A stretch of DNA of 64,000 nucleotides from Diphasiastrum complanatum (Eukaryota > Streptophyta > Lycopodiopsida > Lycopodiales > Lycopodiaceae), in NCBI GenBank assembly GCA_029204225.1, contig MU832203.1, positions 18,283 to 82,282 of the forward strand, in the 5' to 3' direction. The notes beneath the pieces are model-generated. The model saw only the letters and a program-made list of their open reading frames with translations, did no database searches and was not told the DNA's origin. The first letter of the stretch is position 1. Each line of letters opens with the position of its first letter. A program made the translations under genes and the position numbers. Below, piece after piece: positions 25,050-35,457 of this stretch.

Positions 25050-26207
25050 TTTAAGGGCTCCATTTTACCCTAAAAATGGACTCCATCCGACCATAGGAGT
25101 CTTTTGCACCACTTCTTATGAAGTTGGTAAGCAAAATCATTTGTTCATAATTGTTAATAAAAAATTTGCAAAATTTGTTTGAGTTACATTTTAAGCACTT
25201 AAAAATTGATGAAGTAGACTTAACTTCAACGAATATATATTCATACATAAATGTTCCAAGTACAGAGATATGTTACAAATTGGATGATTGAAATACCTAA
25301 TTATAATTAGATCCAGCTGAGTCGTCCTCATCCTGGCCATTGACGTCGCAATTAGACTCATGTGACTACGATGCTTGGGATGGAGACTGTGATACCTGCA
25401 TCCAATGAAGATGATTCAATTATCTGACAAATGTGATGAGAGTGAAAGTCAGACCACATGAATGTAATGAAGTTAAAGTATATCTTGAAGCCATATATAT
25501 CTCAGATCTAGAATATCTATCCGAATCAAGGCACAAGGAAGACTTGAAGTTTGTGAAGAAAGGATTTCGGGAAAATCCAGATCGCTTCAAACAACAACGA
25601 GAGGCGGCTAAGAAGCTACATGAGACTTTAGGGACCTTCTCACCTTGGTAGTGGTGGCCAAGATTCTCCCATGGACATCGTCATAACTATGTCAAATGGC
25701 TCCATTTTGTCCTAAAATTGGACTCCATGCAATTGAAGATCCATCTAGAGGACTTAACTTAAACAAATTATATATATCGATACCTAAATGTTTCAATTAC
25801 AAACATATATCAGAATGAAACGCCTACTTATTAGATCCTTCTGAATCATCTCCATCCTAGCCATGGTCGTCAGACTTATGTGACCATGATGCATGAGATT
25901 GGGACTGCGATACCTGCTTGCAATAAAGATGTGTAAATTTTGTAAGTGATGCTATTAGAGTGTCCTCGACCAAATGAATGTGGTGAAGTCAAAATATATG
26001 TTGAAATCATAATACATACCTTAGAATATCCATCCTAGTCAATTCTCACTCCTTGTCTCTCCAATAATTTGAGTAATGATTGCATGTTGTTAAAATATGC
26101 ATACTTGTACTCCTCTTTTGTGAGAGGGCCCTACCGTCCCAGGTGCGAGGGCCCTGCCATCTCCAGAGGCTTCTTAGCTGCTTCTCTTTCATTAGAGAAA
26201 CTTAGAG
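25050..26207. repeat. Diverged tandem duplication (unit about 630 bp) of an old transposon fragment
   Basis: 25050-25530 and 25692-26040 share the same order of blocks: GGCTCCATTTT, ATTAGATCC, CATCCTGGCCAT-like, GCGATACCTGC, and the stretch around ATGAATGT. The similarity is clear but indel-rich. On the - strand both copies read as a short acidic, Ser/Asp-rich carboxy terminus ending soon after DDSAGSN or DDSEGSN, reminiscent of plant DNA-transposon proteins; this is weak. A 72-residue + frame at 25433..25651 has no known motif. Copia A was inserted at the right end of this block. Confidence 0.55.
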
Positions 26208-26212
26208 CCCGA

Positions 26213-26894
26213 TGTTAAAAATTCACAATTCTAGCTTGACTAGTTTTGGTCATATGACTTGTAAATAGTTAGATGGTCATGATGTGGCTTGTCACACGTG
26301 CCAAATAGCATAGGATTCCATTCATAAGGATGTTCTCAAGTAGACCTAAGTGTTAGAACCTTTGGAATGAGTCCAAATTATGCTTAGATACAAGGGAGAA
26401 AAAATAGGAGCTATTTTTGGTAATTTTTGCATTGTTGAGGGATCTCCAAGATTCCAACCCTAACTTGGTAGGGATGAAAGATCCACCAAAATTAGCATTA
26501 GGGATAGGTTTAGGGCTACTCATACCTGCCCAAAACCGTGATGGATCATGTATATATAGGTGATGATATCTCACCAAAATCAATCAAGCAATTTCATGAT
26601 TTTTCTCTCATAATGGTGCAATTGCTCTCTATGTTCATAATTGTTTGAGTACTTGTGATTACTAATGATTATAGGATTGAATGTAGGTCTGGTGTACAGT
26701 ACTCAGACTGTGGGAGGCCGTACTTTCACACGTGTGAAGCCTTCTTCAAGGATTTGGGCCATTTAGTGAGGTTCAAGCATAGATTTTTGATGGATTTTGA
26801 TGGTTCAACTTGTGCTAATCTTATGAAATCATAATCTATTGTTTCCCTCATCATTTCAAGTGTTTTAGGATCCTTATTTGTTGTAATTTTTACA
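26213..26894 (+). repeat. Copia A 5' LTR
   Basis: 682 bp. It contains the 14-bp palindrome TTCACACGTGTGAA (26725-26738) and a second CACACGTG at 26293-26300. A TATA-like TATATATAGG lies near 26550. It should hold the element promoter and RNA end-processing signals. It appears identical to the 3' copy by direct reading. Confidence 0.95.
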
Positions 26895-26907
26895 TGGTAT
26901 CAGAGCC
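26895..26907 (+). other. Copia A primer-binding site
   Basis: TGGTATCAGAGCC, complementary to the 3' end of plant initiator Met-tRNA, with no gap after the LTR. First-strand cDNA synthesis starts here. Confidence 0.9.
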
Positions 26908-27705
26908 TAAAGGCTGAAATGAGCTAAATCCTTGGTTTGCATTCAATTTGATCACATTTTTTGATCTAAATCTTGTGTAGATTGGATCTTAGCATCTAGT
27001 ATTGATTCTAGAACTCAAAGTGAGTCAAATACATTGGAGATTGGTGTTGTGTGACTTCATTTGCAGGTGTTTAGGTGTCTAAAACCAGAGGCAAAGTTGA
27101 ATTCAATTCACATTACCAAGATAGCAAGTTTTGCTTGCTCCAAGCATTGATTTCTAAGCGAGTTTTGGAGGTGATTTCATAGAGAAGGCTTTCTAGCATT
27201 CAAGGAGAGGGAAGATCAGAGTTTTGGGGACTCTTCAAGGCTGTTCTAAGGTGTAGTAGGCACCTCCTAAAGTGATTTAGGTTCAGTCCAACCATTGCTT
27301 GACTTATGCACCAAATTAGATCAATTTTTCATCAATTTTGATCATTTTTTGCTTGTGATTGGATAGTAGATTGTGTTGCATCCTCATTAAGTTCCATTTA
27401 GATCTTTTACAAGTGATTTTGGAAGTATATTAGGTTGCTGAAATTCACTCTTGATCAGATCATTTGGAAGCTTTAATGTTCTTTATAGAAAGAGGGGCAA
27501 TTCTACTAGTATTGTCTACTTCAATCAAGCAAGTGCATTGTTTCTAGTATTCTATGATTTGATTTTGTTAGAGATCATTCTTAGATCTTTATAGGAAGTC
27601 TATTACTGATCTTTTCAGGTCCCTAAGAAGTGGGATAAGGTAGACCTTCAATCAAATCAATAGAAGTAACCTTCATTTGTGTCAAGTCCTTGATTAGGAG
27701 ACTAG

Positions 27706-30700
27706 ATGGCATCTATAAATGCATATCTTTTGGATACTAATGAAAGGCTCAACAAAACTAACTATTCCATATGGAAAGTTAGAATGGAATCTATCATGAT
27801 CATGCAAGATCTGATGAAAATTGTAAATGGTAAGGAGGGTGAACCTATTCATCCTCAAGAAAAAGCCAAATACATCAAGAGGTGCAATGTTGCACTACAT
27901 TGCATAAAAATGAATGTTGCAAATGAACTCTTAAGAGAGGTAGGAGATTGCACTTCAGCTCAAGATGCTTGGGAGACTTTGCAAAAGGTCTATGAATCCA
28001 AGAACCAAACTAGAATGTTAGCTTTGAAGAATCAAATATATAGAAGCTATCAAAAGAAAGGAGAGAGTGCACATACTTTTGTCCTAAGAGTAAAGGAATT
28101 GAACAAAGAGCTAGCCTTTATAGGTGACCCTATCAAGGATGAAGATCTTGTTCAACTCATATTGAATGGACTAAGCTTTGAATTTGACAATTTGGTTCAG
28201 GGATATGCAATTATGGGTAAGCTACCCATACTTGAAGAACTCCAAGGCACACTCATGGCCGAGGAATCAAGAAGGAGCCAAATGCAAGAGAGGATGGATA
28301 GGCTTTCCATCCAAGGTGGAGATGACCAAGCTCTCTTCACCAAAGGCAAAGGCAAGTCCAAAGGCAAAGGATCAACATTCAAGAAGTCTACAAAGCTTGA
28401 GGATCAAGAAGGACCCCCAAAGGCATCTCCATCAACCACCAAAGTCAAGAAGGACAAATCAAAGGTGAAGTGTTACTATTGTAGCAAGATGGGGCATTAT
28501 GCCTCGGAATGCTTCAAGAGGAAGCAAGATCAAAGCCAAGCCAACATGAGCAAAGAGGAGGAGGAGGAGAGTTCACATGAGGACTCTCTCATGATGTCCA
28601 TATTTTCTTCAACAAGCTTCAAAGGAGAAGATCCTTGGTGGATTGACTCGGGTGCTAGTTCACACATGACTAGTAAAAGGGAGTTTTTCTCTTCTCTCTT
28701 ATCTTATGATGGACCTATAAAGTCTATCTATACAGCAAATGATGAAGCTTGTAAGATTGAAGGAGTTGGTAGCATTCCCCTTTGCTTAGGATCTTCCAAA
28801 AAGATCAACATAGAAGGTGTTTTGTACATTCCTACAATAACAAAGAATCTACTAAGTGTTGGCCAAATGGTAGACAATGGTTTCAATGTTGACTTTGCTT
28901 CAAATGAATGTTTCATCAAGAAGAAGGGTAAGATAGTGGCTAAGGGCACTAGACTTGGCAAACTTTATAAGCTGGATGCATTTGTGGATACTAATGTTGT
29001 CATGTTGGCCGAGAAGAGCAAGATATCTACCTTTACTTTATGGCACAAAAGACTTGGACATGTCAACTCGGGTTCCATGGAGGCTATGATCAAGGAGGAG
29101 TATGCTTTAGGCCTACCAAGGTCTATTGGGAAGGAAGACAAGGTTTGTGAAGCTTGTGCCTTATCCAAGGCACATAAGAAGGTGTTTCCTAACTCCATCA
29201 CAAAGTCATCTCATCCTCTTGAACTCATACACTCGGATGTGCACATTGCTAGCACCAAATCTAATGGAGGTTCATCCATGTTTTTAACCTTCATTGATGA
29301 CTACTCAAGATATTGTTGGGTGTTCTTACTTTCCTTCAAGTCTCAAGTATTTGATACTTTTGTAAAGTTCAAGTTGTTTGTGGAAAAGCATCATAATCAT
29401 AGCATCAAGATTCTTAGAAGTGACAATGGTGGAGAATTCATCTCCAATGAGTTCAAGGCCTTTTGTGAGGAGGAAGGGATCAAGAAAGAGACTTCTTGTC
29501 CTTACACTCCTCAACAAAATGGAGTTGCTGAAAGAAGGAATAGAACATTATGTGAATGTTCTAAGGCTTTAAGATTAGATGCTTGTTTGCCCAAATCCTT
29601 TTGGGGTGAGTCTCTTGTATGTGCAAACTACTTGATGAATAGGGTGTCTTGCAAAGCAATTGAAGGCAAAACTCCTTATGAGATGTTGTATGGAAAGAAA
29701 CCCAATCTTAATCACTTGAAAGTTTTTGGGTGTATATGTTATGTGCATGTGCCATTGGAAACAAGAACCAAGGAGGATCCATCTTCCACAAGAGGGATCA
29801 TGCTTGGATATGCAAGCTCAAGCAAGGGCTACAAACTCTATCTCCCATCCTTGAACAAATTTGTTGTTTCAAGGGATGTCATCTTTGATGAACATCATAT
29901 GCATATGCTTGAAGAAGGCTCAAGTGCTCCAACAATCAAGAAGAAGATGGCCGAGGAGCAAGATCTTGGTTTTGAGGAGGAGCTCATGGAGGAGCAAGCA
30001 CCAAACCCACCTATCACACCAAGGAGATCTTCAAGGGCAAAAGTGGAGCCATCAAGGCTCACATATCAAGGCAAAGGACAGCAAGTTGAGGGTATCTCAT
30101 CCACTTCTTATGCTTTATCTAGTTTTGAAGAACCGTCTAATGTTGAAGATGCATTGAACTCCAAAGAATGGTATAAAGCTATGTTGGATGAGTATGATGC
30201 CTTGATTGAGAATGAAACTTGGTTGCTTGTTGAGAGACCTCAAAGGAATGTAATAGGATGCAAGTGGGTCTTCAAGCTTAAGTTAAATGCAAATGGGAGT
30301 GTTAACAAACATAAAGCAAGATTAGTTGCAAAAGGTTATGCTCAAGAGAGAGGGATAGACTATGAGGAAACTTTTGCACCCGTGGCCAAGATGGTCACAA
30401 TAAGACTAATCATTGCACTTGCATCACATTTTGGATGGATTCTATGTCAAATGGATGTCTCGAATGCTTTCTTGAATGGTTTTTTGGAAGAGGATATCTA
30501 TATGGAGCAGCCACAAGGGTTCATCAAGCATGGAATGGAGAACAAAGTATGCCATCTCCAAAGAAGCATCTATGGCTTGAAGCAAGCCTCGAGATCTTGG
30601 AATTCAAGACTACATTGCTATCTTATTTCACTTTCTTTTGTTCAAAGTGAATATGATCCCACTCTTTACATTAAGTTTGATGATGTTGGTATTGTACTTT

Positions 30701-31674
30701 TACTCATTTATGTAGATGACATCATCATTAGTGGAAATAGTGTTGATGGTATTGAAAAAATCAAGATAGATCTATCCTTAGAGTTCAAGATGGTAGATCT
30801 AGGGTGTCTTCACTTCATCTTAGGCATAGAAGTACTTAGAGGGTCTGATTTTATCTTTATAAGTCAAGTAAACTATGCTCAAAGTCTTTTGAAGAAGTTT
30901 AAGATGGAAGTATGCAAAAGTGTTGACACACCAATGGAGCAAGATGTAAAAGTGCCAAATGAAGATGATGAAAGATCCTTCATGGACATCACTTTGTTTA
31001 GGCAACTTATAGGTTCCTTAATGTGGATCACTATAACTAGACCAGATCTTAGCTTTAGTGTATGTAGGTTGAGCCAATCCATGCAAAAGCCATTGAATAT
31101 CCATTGGAAAAAGGCTAAGAGGATTCTAAGATACATCTCAGGTACATTGGATTTTGGGATTCTATATAGAGGAGATGTGATTAACCTTCATGCATTTAGT
31201 GATTCAGATTTTGCAGGGGACAAGAGGGATAGGAAATCAACAAGTGCCTATTCAACTTTCATAGGAGAAGGTGTGGTTTCATGGCTTTCGAAAAAGCAAG
31301 AAACTATATCTCTATCTTCAACCGAGGCTGAGTACAAAGCTTTGACAACTACTACAAAGGAGGTACTTTGGATCAAGAGATTATTGGTGGAACTAAAGAT
31401 CATGGATTCAGAGGAGGCACCAATCATCTACAATGACAATATATCAGCCCAACACCTTGCATCTAACCCAATCTTCCATGCAAGATCTAAGCACATTGAG
31501 ATATGCCATCACTTTGTGAGAGAAATGGTGCAAGCCAAGGAGATTGCTTTGGAGCATGTTCCAAGCAATGAATGTGTAGCTGATCTACTTACTAAAACAC
31601 TTCAAAAGACACCTTTTATGAAGTTCAGATCATCACTTGGAGTGATTAGTAAAGCAATGATTGAACCAAGCTAG
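27706..31674 (+). CDS. Copia A Gag-Pol polyprotein, intact, 1322 residues
   Basis: A single open frame in copia order. Gag (about 1-290) begins MASINAYLLDTNERL, has the UBN2-like NYSIWKVRMESIMI near 20-35, and a CCHC knuckle CYYCSKMGHYASEC at 256-269. Protease: catalytic D314 in DSGASSHM. Integrase: pre-integrase motif LWHKRLGHVNSGSM, then D511 (HSDVH), D573 (RSDNGGEF), E609 (GVAERRN), which is DD35E spacing. RT: the region around DYEETFAPVAKM and QMDVSNAFLNG, with YVDD at 1002-1005. RNase H: DSDFAGDKRDRKS near 1166 and TEAEY at 1206-1210. It ends 14 bp before the 3' LTR. No missing catalytic residue was noted. Integrase precedes RT, which defines Ty1/copia. Confidence 0.97.
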   Translation: MASINAYLLDTNERLNKTNYSIWKVRMESIMIMQDLMKIVNGKEGEPIHPQEKAKYIKRCNVALHCIKMNVANELLREVGDCTSAQDAWETLQKVYESKNQTRMLALKNQIYRSYQKKGESAHTFVLRVKELNKELAFIGDPIKDEDLVQLILNGLSFEFDNLVQGYAIMGKLPILEELQGTLMAEESRRSQMQERMDRLSIQGGDDQALFTKGKGKSKGKGSTFKKSTKLEDQEGPPKASPSTTKVKKDKSKVKCYYCSKMGHYASECFKRKQDQSQANMSKEEEEESSHEDSLMMSIFSSTSFKGEDPWWIDSGASSHMTSKREFFSSLLSYDGPIKSIYTANDEACKIEGVGSIPLCLGSSKKINIEGVLYIPTITKNLLSVGQMVDNGFNVDFASNECFIKKKGKIVAKGTRLGKLYKLDAFVDTNVVMLAEKSKISTFTLWHKRLGHVNSGSMEAMIKEEYALGLPRSIGKEDKVCEACALSKAHKKVFPNSITKSSHPLELIHSDVHIASTKSNGGSSMFLTFIDDYSRYCWVFLLSFKSQVFDTFVKFKLFVEKHHNHSIKILRSDNGGEFISNEFKAFCEEEGIKKETSCPYTPQQNGVAERRNRTLCECSKALRLDACLPKSFWGESLVCANYLMNRVSCKAIEGKTPYEMLYGKKPNLNHLKVFGCICYVHVPLETRTKEDPSSTRGIMLGYASSSKGYKLYLPSLNKFVVSRDVIFDEHHMHMLEEGSSAPTIKKKMAEEQDLGFEEELMEEQAPNPPITPRRSSRAKVEPSRLTYQGKGQQVEGISSTSYALSSFEEPSNVEDALNSKEWYKAMLDEYDALIENETWLLVERPQRNVIGCKWVFKLKLNANGSVNKHKARLVAKGYAQERGIDYEETFAPVAKMVTIRLIIALASHFGWILCQMDVSNAFLNGFLEEDIYMEQPQGFIKHGMENKVCHLQRSIYGLKQASRSWNSRLHCYLISLSFVQSEYDPTLYIKFDDVGIVLLLIYVDDIIISGNSVDGIEKIKIDLSLEFKMVDLGCLHFILGIEVLRGSDFIFISQVNYAQSLLKKFKMEVCKSVDTPMEQDVKVPNEDDERSFMDITLFRQLIGSLMWITITRPDLSFSVCRLSQSMQKPLNIHWKKAKRILRYISGTLDFGILYRGDVINLHAFSDSDFAGDKRDRKSTSAYSTFIGEGVVSWLSKKQETISLSSTEAEYKALTTTTKEVLWIKRLLVELKIMDSEEAPIIYNDNISAQHLASNPIFHARSKHIEICHHFVREMVQAKEIALEHVPSNECVADLLTKTLQKTPFMKFRSSLGVISKAMIEPS

Positions 31675-31688
31675 ATAGTGAGGAGGAG

Positions 31689-32370
31689 TGTTAAAAATTC
31701 ACAATTCTAGCTTGACTAGTTTTGGTCATATGACTTGTAAATAGTTAGATGGTCATGATGTGGCTTGTCACACGTGCCAAATAGCATAGGATTCCATTCA
31801 TAAGGATGTTCTCAAGTAGACCTAAGTGTTAGAACCTTTGGAATGAGTCCAAATTATGCTTAGATACAAGGGAGAAAAAATAGGAGCTATTTTTGGTAAT
31901 TTTTGCATTGTTGAGGGATCTCCAAGATTCCAACCCTAACTTGGTAGGGATGAAAGATCCACCAAAATTAGCATTAGGGATAGGTTTAGGGCTACTCATA
32001 CCTGCCCAAAACCGTGATGGATCATGTATATATAGGTGATGATATCTCACCAAAATCAATCAAGCAATTTCATGATTTTTCTCTCATAATGGTGCAATTG
32101 CTCTCTATGTTCATAATTGTTTGAGTACTTGTGATTACTAATGATTATAGGATTGAATGTAGGTCTGGTGTACAGTACTCAGACTGTGGGAGGCCGTACT
32201 TTCACACGTGTGAAGCCTTCTTCAAGGATTTGGGCCATTTAGTGAGGTTCAAGCATAGATTTTTGATGGATTTTGATGGTTCAACTTGTGCTAATCTTAT
32301 GAAATCATAATCTATTGTTTCCCTCATCATTTCAAGTGTTTTAGGATCCTTATTTGTTGTAATTTTTACA
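31689..32370 (+). repeat. Copia A 3' LTR
   Basis: Starts directly after the polypurine tract (31679-31688) and ends TTTTTACA before the target duplication CCCGA. Its palindrome TTCACACGTGTGAA lies at 32201-32214. Confidence 0.95.
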
Positions 32371-32820
32371 CCCGATGAGGGCCTTTGAAAAAGATGCTTT
32401 TTTATTTATTTTTCTTATTTTCATTGCCATGTGGACCAATTGAAACCTTAGCTTCGGGGTTCTACGTAACGTAGAATTTTTCAAATATAAATAAAATAAA
32501 AAGTTTTTAAATATATTACTGTTTCGTCGGGCAACATGTGGAAATGCTATTGGTTGATGAGGCCTACCCTTCCAGCTCATCACTGCCCAAAGAGACTCAA
32601 AAATATTGAAAATGAATATGATAGATGGTTGAGATGAGAAAATCGATGTACAATTAATGTATATGCATTGTCAAACCATGGTTAACCAAAGTTAATTTGT
32701 GGCGCCAAATAGATCAGTGTTTCAAATTTTCGCCAACACTTTTTCTCAGATTCATGGCTTTTTGTCTACGCAAATTTTTAGATTCATAGTTCATTGTTTC
32801 AGATTTTTGCATGCAAATTA

Positions 32821-34040
32821 CGAATGGCGCCATCAAGGAAGCCGTGCTCCTCAATCGACTATGTGATTCTATTCAATGAGACAGATGATAATGGATTATG
32901 GGTGCTAAGAAAATATTCAAAAAACTCTTGGGTTTTGATGCATCCATCATCAAGAGGAGCATTTCGGAAAAGGAAAAGATCAAAACTATTATTTTGATCT
33001 TATTGGAAGGCCAGAATTTTGGATTTCAGAACATCATCAAAAGGAAAATCTATTTCTGAAATTCTAGTCCAACATGTATATATGCATTCAGAGATAAATG
33101 TGCAAGGACTAAACCGCCAGGATCACAAAAAAAACAACTATGAATATTGATATTTTTGATACTTTGATTTTTGTCATTCATAAATATCTAATAGTAAACT
33201 TGCCAATCTGATCATTTTTCTCTTGTAGATTTATATCCATCCAACATAAATGAATGGGAGCCAAGTGGATCTTTAGCAGGTGTGTTAGATGTTATTCACA
33301 TTGATATTGGACAGCTGCAATATCGAGGTAGAACTGCAAAAGATCTAGCTGATAGTGAGATCTTTTTTTATGAATCAATGTACATTCTTGATACAAATTT
33401 TTTTTTTGGACAAATACCAATTCCATTACCTAGTTTTGAACGTGATGAATGGATTGCACCAGATGCTACAGTTTCAGAATCATTTCGTTGCAAGATATAC
33501 AATAATGTAAAAAATTTATTAAAAATGAGCACGAGATAAAAAACAGTCAGATTGAGTTGGTTTATTTCCTTGAATATATTTGTGGATTTCTTTTCAAGTG
33601 TCAATGTACACAAAACCCCAACGATGTTTGTATGCAAAAATTTATCAGATAGTTTATTATCTGAACTTATGGATGAAGACTGGGACAAAAGATCAGATGG
33701 AGAAATAGAATGTAGAATTAAAATATCTTCCATGTGCTTCCTCAAATTGAAAAACAAATGTTGAGCTTATGCTTCTATTATCAAAGATGGAAAAAAAATA
33801 AAGGTAAATGGTTGCCACTCGATCAAGACTTGGAAGCCAATGGAATTCAAAACGAAAAAATATTGAAATTATATACAAAGATGCCGTTTTGACATGTGCT
33901 GAGGTGGAAGAAGATTGGAGTCTAAACTACATCTGGCGGGAACTCTTGCTCCTACAAGGTGATGTACTTTTAGACTTCAGATTCATTTTCAATGGTAAAC
34001 TCGTAAGTAACTGTAAACACTCGATCTTTTATGAATAGTT
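32821..34040 (+). pseudogene. Unrecognised coding exons, ORF1-like
   Basis: Open stretches: 32821-32997 (MAPSRKPCSSIDYVILFNET, then GLWVLRKYSKNSW), a phase-shifted continuation YWKARILDF and SISEILVQ to about 33118, 33231-33536 (NEWEPSGSLAGVLDVIHIDI; KDLADSEIFFYESMY), 33664-33763 and 33808-34038. Between them are AT-rich segments with plausible intron borders. I do not recognise the protein. Its start, with an aromatic/hydrophobic strand, a conserved W and a following W-x-A-R-I-L, looks like first-ORF proteins of some DNA transposons, but that rests on memory only. It may belong with the coding exons at 35.5-38.7 kb. Confidence 0.35.
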
Positions 34041-34359
34041 TCAATCAAAACTTTCTAATACAAACTCTGTACTAATTCTAACTAACTTTGTATTAGTTTT
34101 ATGCAGGTACGTAAAAGACATGAGCTCGAGATCAAATGCAGAGATATTGTGACAGAGTGACATTCCGAACAGATCTGCCGAAAGGAGCTCTAGGGATCAA
34201 CAATTCAGTTGGTCTCTGGAGTTTTCTGATCTCCTTCAGCCAGACCTGCTTCCTGCCACGCCTACGGCCAGTACCAGGGAAAACTTGGGAATGGGATGGT
34301 TGTACAGTGGTGATGGCACGGCGGTGGATTTGGTCCTAGCCATCATTCTTAGAAGAAAA

Positions 34360-35170
34360 AAATTAACAAAAAGAAGTTTGAACAAAACAAAAGTGGATGA
34401 AAACAAAAAAATTTAGGACGCTTGAGATCGATACCAGAACTGAATATTGGTTTTGAGTGCAAGATCTACACAGATTATTTGAAGAAAAGAGATGCGCGTT
34501 CGAAAGCGATATTGCACTACTAGCAGTATCGGACTCGAGCGCATTGTGAGACGGCGGAAGCTTGAACGGTGAAAGAGTGCGCTTGAGAGTGATATCGGAA
34601 TCTGAAAGCAAAAATTTTTCGAAAAAAATGAAAATTCCGAGGACTTATATATACGAAATTTTTGCACGTGTGAAAAGACGACGAAGACACATGTCGTTAG
34701 ATTATTAGGCCTTGTGGAAAGTCCGTACTAACAATGATGACCCAATTATGAGGCCACGTGGGCTGAGACACGTGCGCGAATCCGATATCGACGCGTATCA
34801 TTCTCGCATGTGACAGATGTCAGATCAATCATTCTAGGTACGACGCATTTATTTTGACCAATCACATGTCGACACATGTTCCTTTGACACTCTTTCACAC
34901 GTGCGATTTTTTTATTTTTTATAAATAGGTCTTTTTCGGCTTGAATTTCCACGCAAATTTATGATTGCTTTTCCGGATATCGATTTCAAGCGCGCCGCTT
35001 GCTCTCATTACCTTTCGTTGACTGATATGCGCCTGAATCTGATACTGCATCGTCCGGTATCGCATTCAAGCACGCTTCACATCTCTTTTCTTTTCTGCTT
35101 GGTTTTCTTGCGCTCGGATCCGATACTCCAACTTCAAATATCTCTCTCGAGCGCACGTTGCCTTGACGTG
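34360..35170. promoter_or_regulatory. Near-palindromic divergent promoter with G-boxes
   Basis: Two arms of about 300 bp are inverted copies of each other around 34,770. Each arm, read outward, has CACACGTG, a TATA box (CTTATATATA at 34644-34653 for the - side; TATAAATAGG at 34920-34929 for the + side), GATATC followed four bases later by TCAAGCGC, GATACTGC, and CATCTCTTTTCTT. The centre holds further CACGTG sites at 34755 and 34769 and several ACATGT. The TATA boxes are about 270 bp apart. It probably drives transcription both ways. The + side leads towards the coding exons at 35458-36832; no clear gene is seen on the - side. Confidence 0.6.
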
Positions 35171-35457
35171 CTTGTCTGACCTGCCGTTTGCACCTGAGGG
35201 CGATATTTGAAACTTTAGTTCTGTTATTTTTGTTTAAAATATCTACTTTTGAATCCAGTTTGCTTTCTTTTTTTAAGAATTTGGTATTATTGATAGGTTG
35301 GACTATTTCAAATCCCTTTTTTCTCCTTTTCTTTTTATTCTACCTTCTATAACTGAGGGCCTTGGTGTGGAGGTATTTCCTGAGATATATCTCAGATATA
35401 AGTCCCTGCTCAGTACTCCGCTATTCAGATTTCAAAATAAAGACATGATTCATTAAA

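Larger units (their letters stand above)
26213..32370 (+). mobile_element. Copia A: complete Ty1/copia retrotransposon
   Basis: A 6158-bp element with two 682-bp LTRs (26213..26894 and 31689..32370) that I read as identical. Both have TGTT...TACA ends. It is flanked by a perfect 5-bp target duplication, CCCGA (26208-26212 and 32371-32375). The primer-binding site TGGTATCAGAGCC (26895-26907) directly abuts the 5' LTR; the polypurine tract GTGAGGAGGAG abuts the 3' LTR. An 800-bp leader precedes one open Gag-Pol frame. All parts needed for autonomous transposition are present. Identical LTRs mean very recent insertion. It interrupts older transposon DNA. Confidence 0.97.

Noticed and set aside
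26353-26583. 76-residue - strand frame present in both copia A LTRs
   Set aside because: It is identical in both LTRs because the LTRs are identical; it has no motif and antisense LTR genes of this kind are not expected.
26895-26907. tRNA gene at the TGGTATCAGAGCC motifs
   Set aside because: These are primer-binding sites complementary to the tRNA 3' end, not tRNA genes; no cloverleaf sequence surrounds them.
28178-31136. Several 60-100 residue frames inside the copia A polyprotein region
   Set aside because: All overlap the intact 1322-residue Gag-Pol in other phases or on the other strand.
34136-34339. 67-residue frame next to the divergent promoter
   Set aside because: No motif and not downstream of either TATA box in the right direction.
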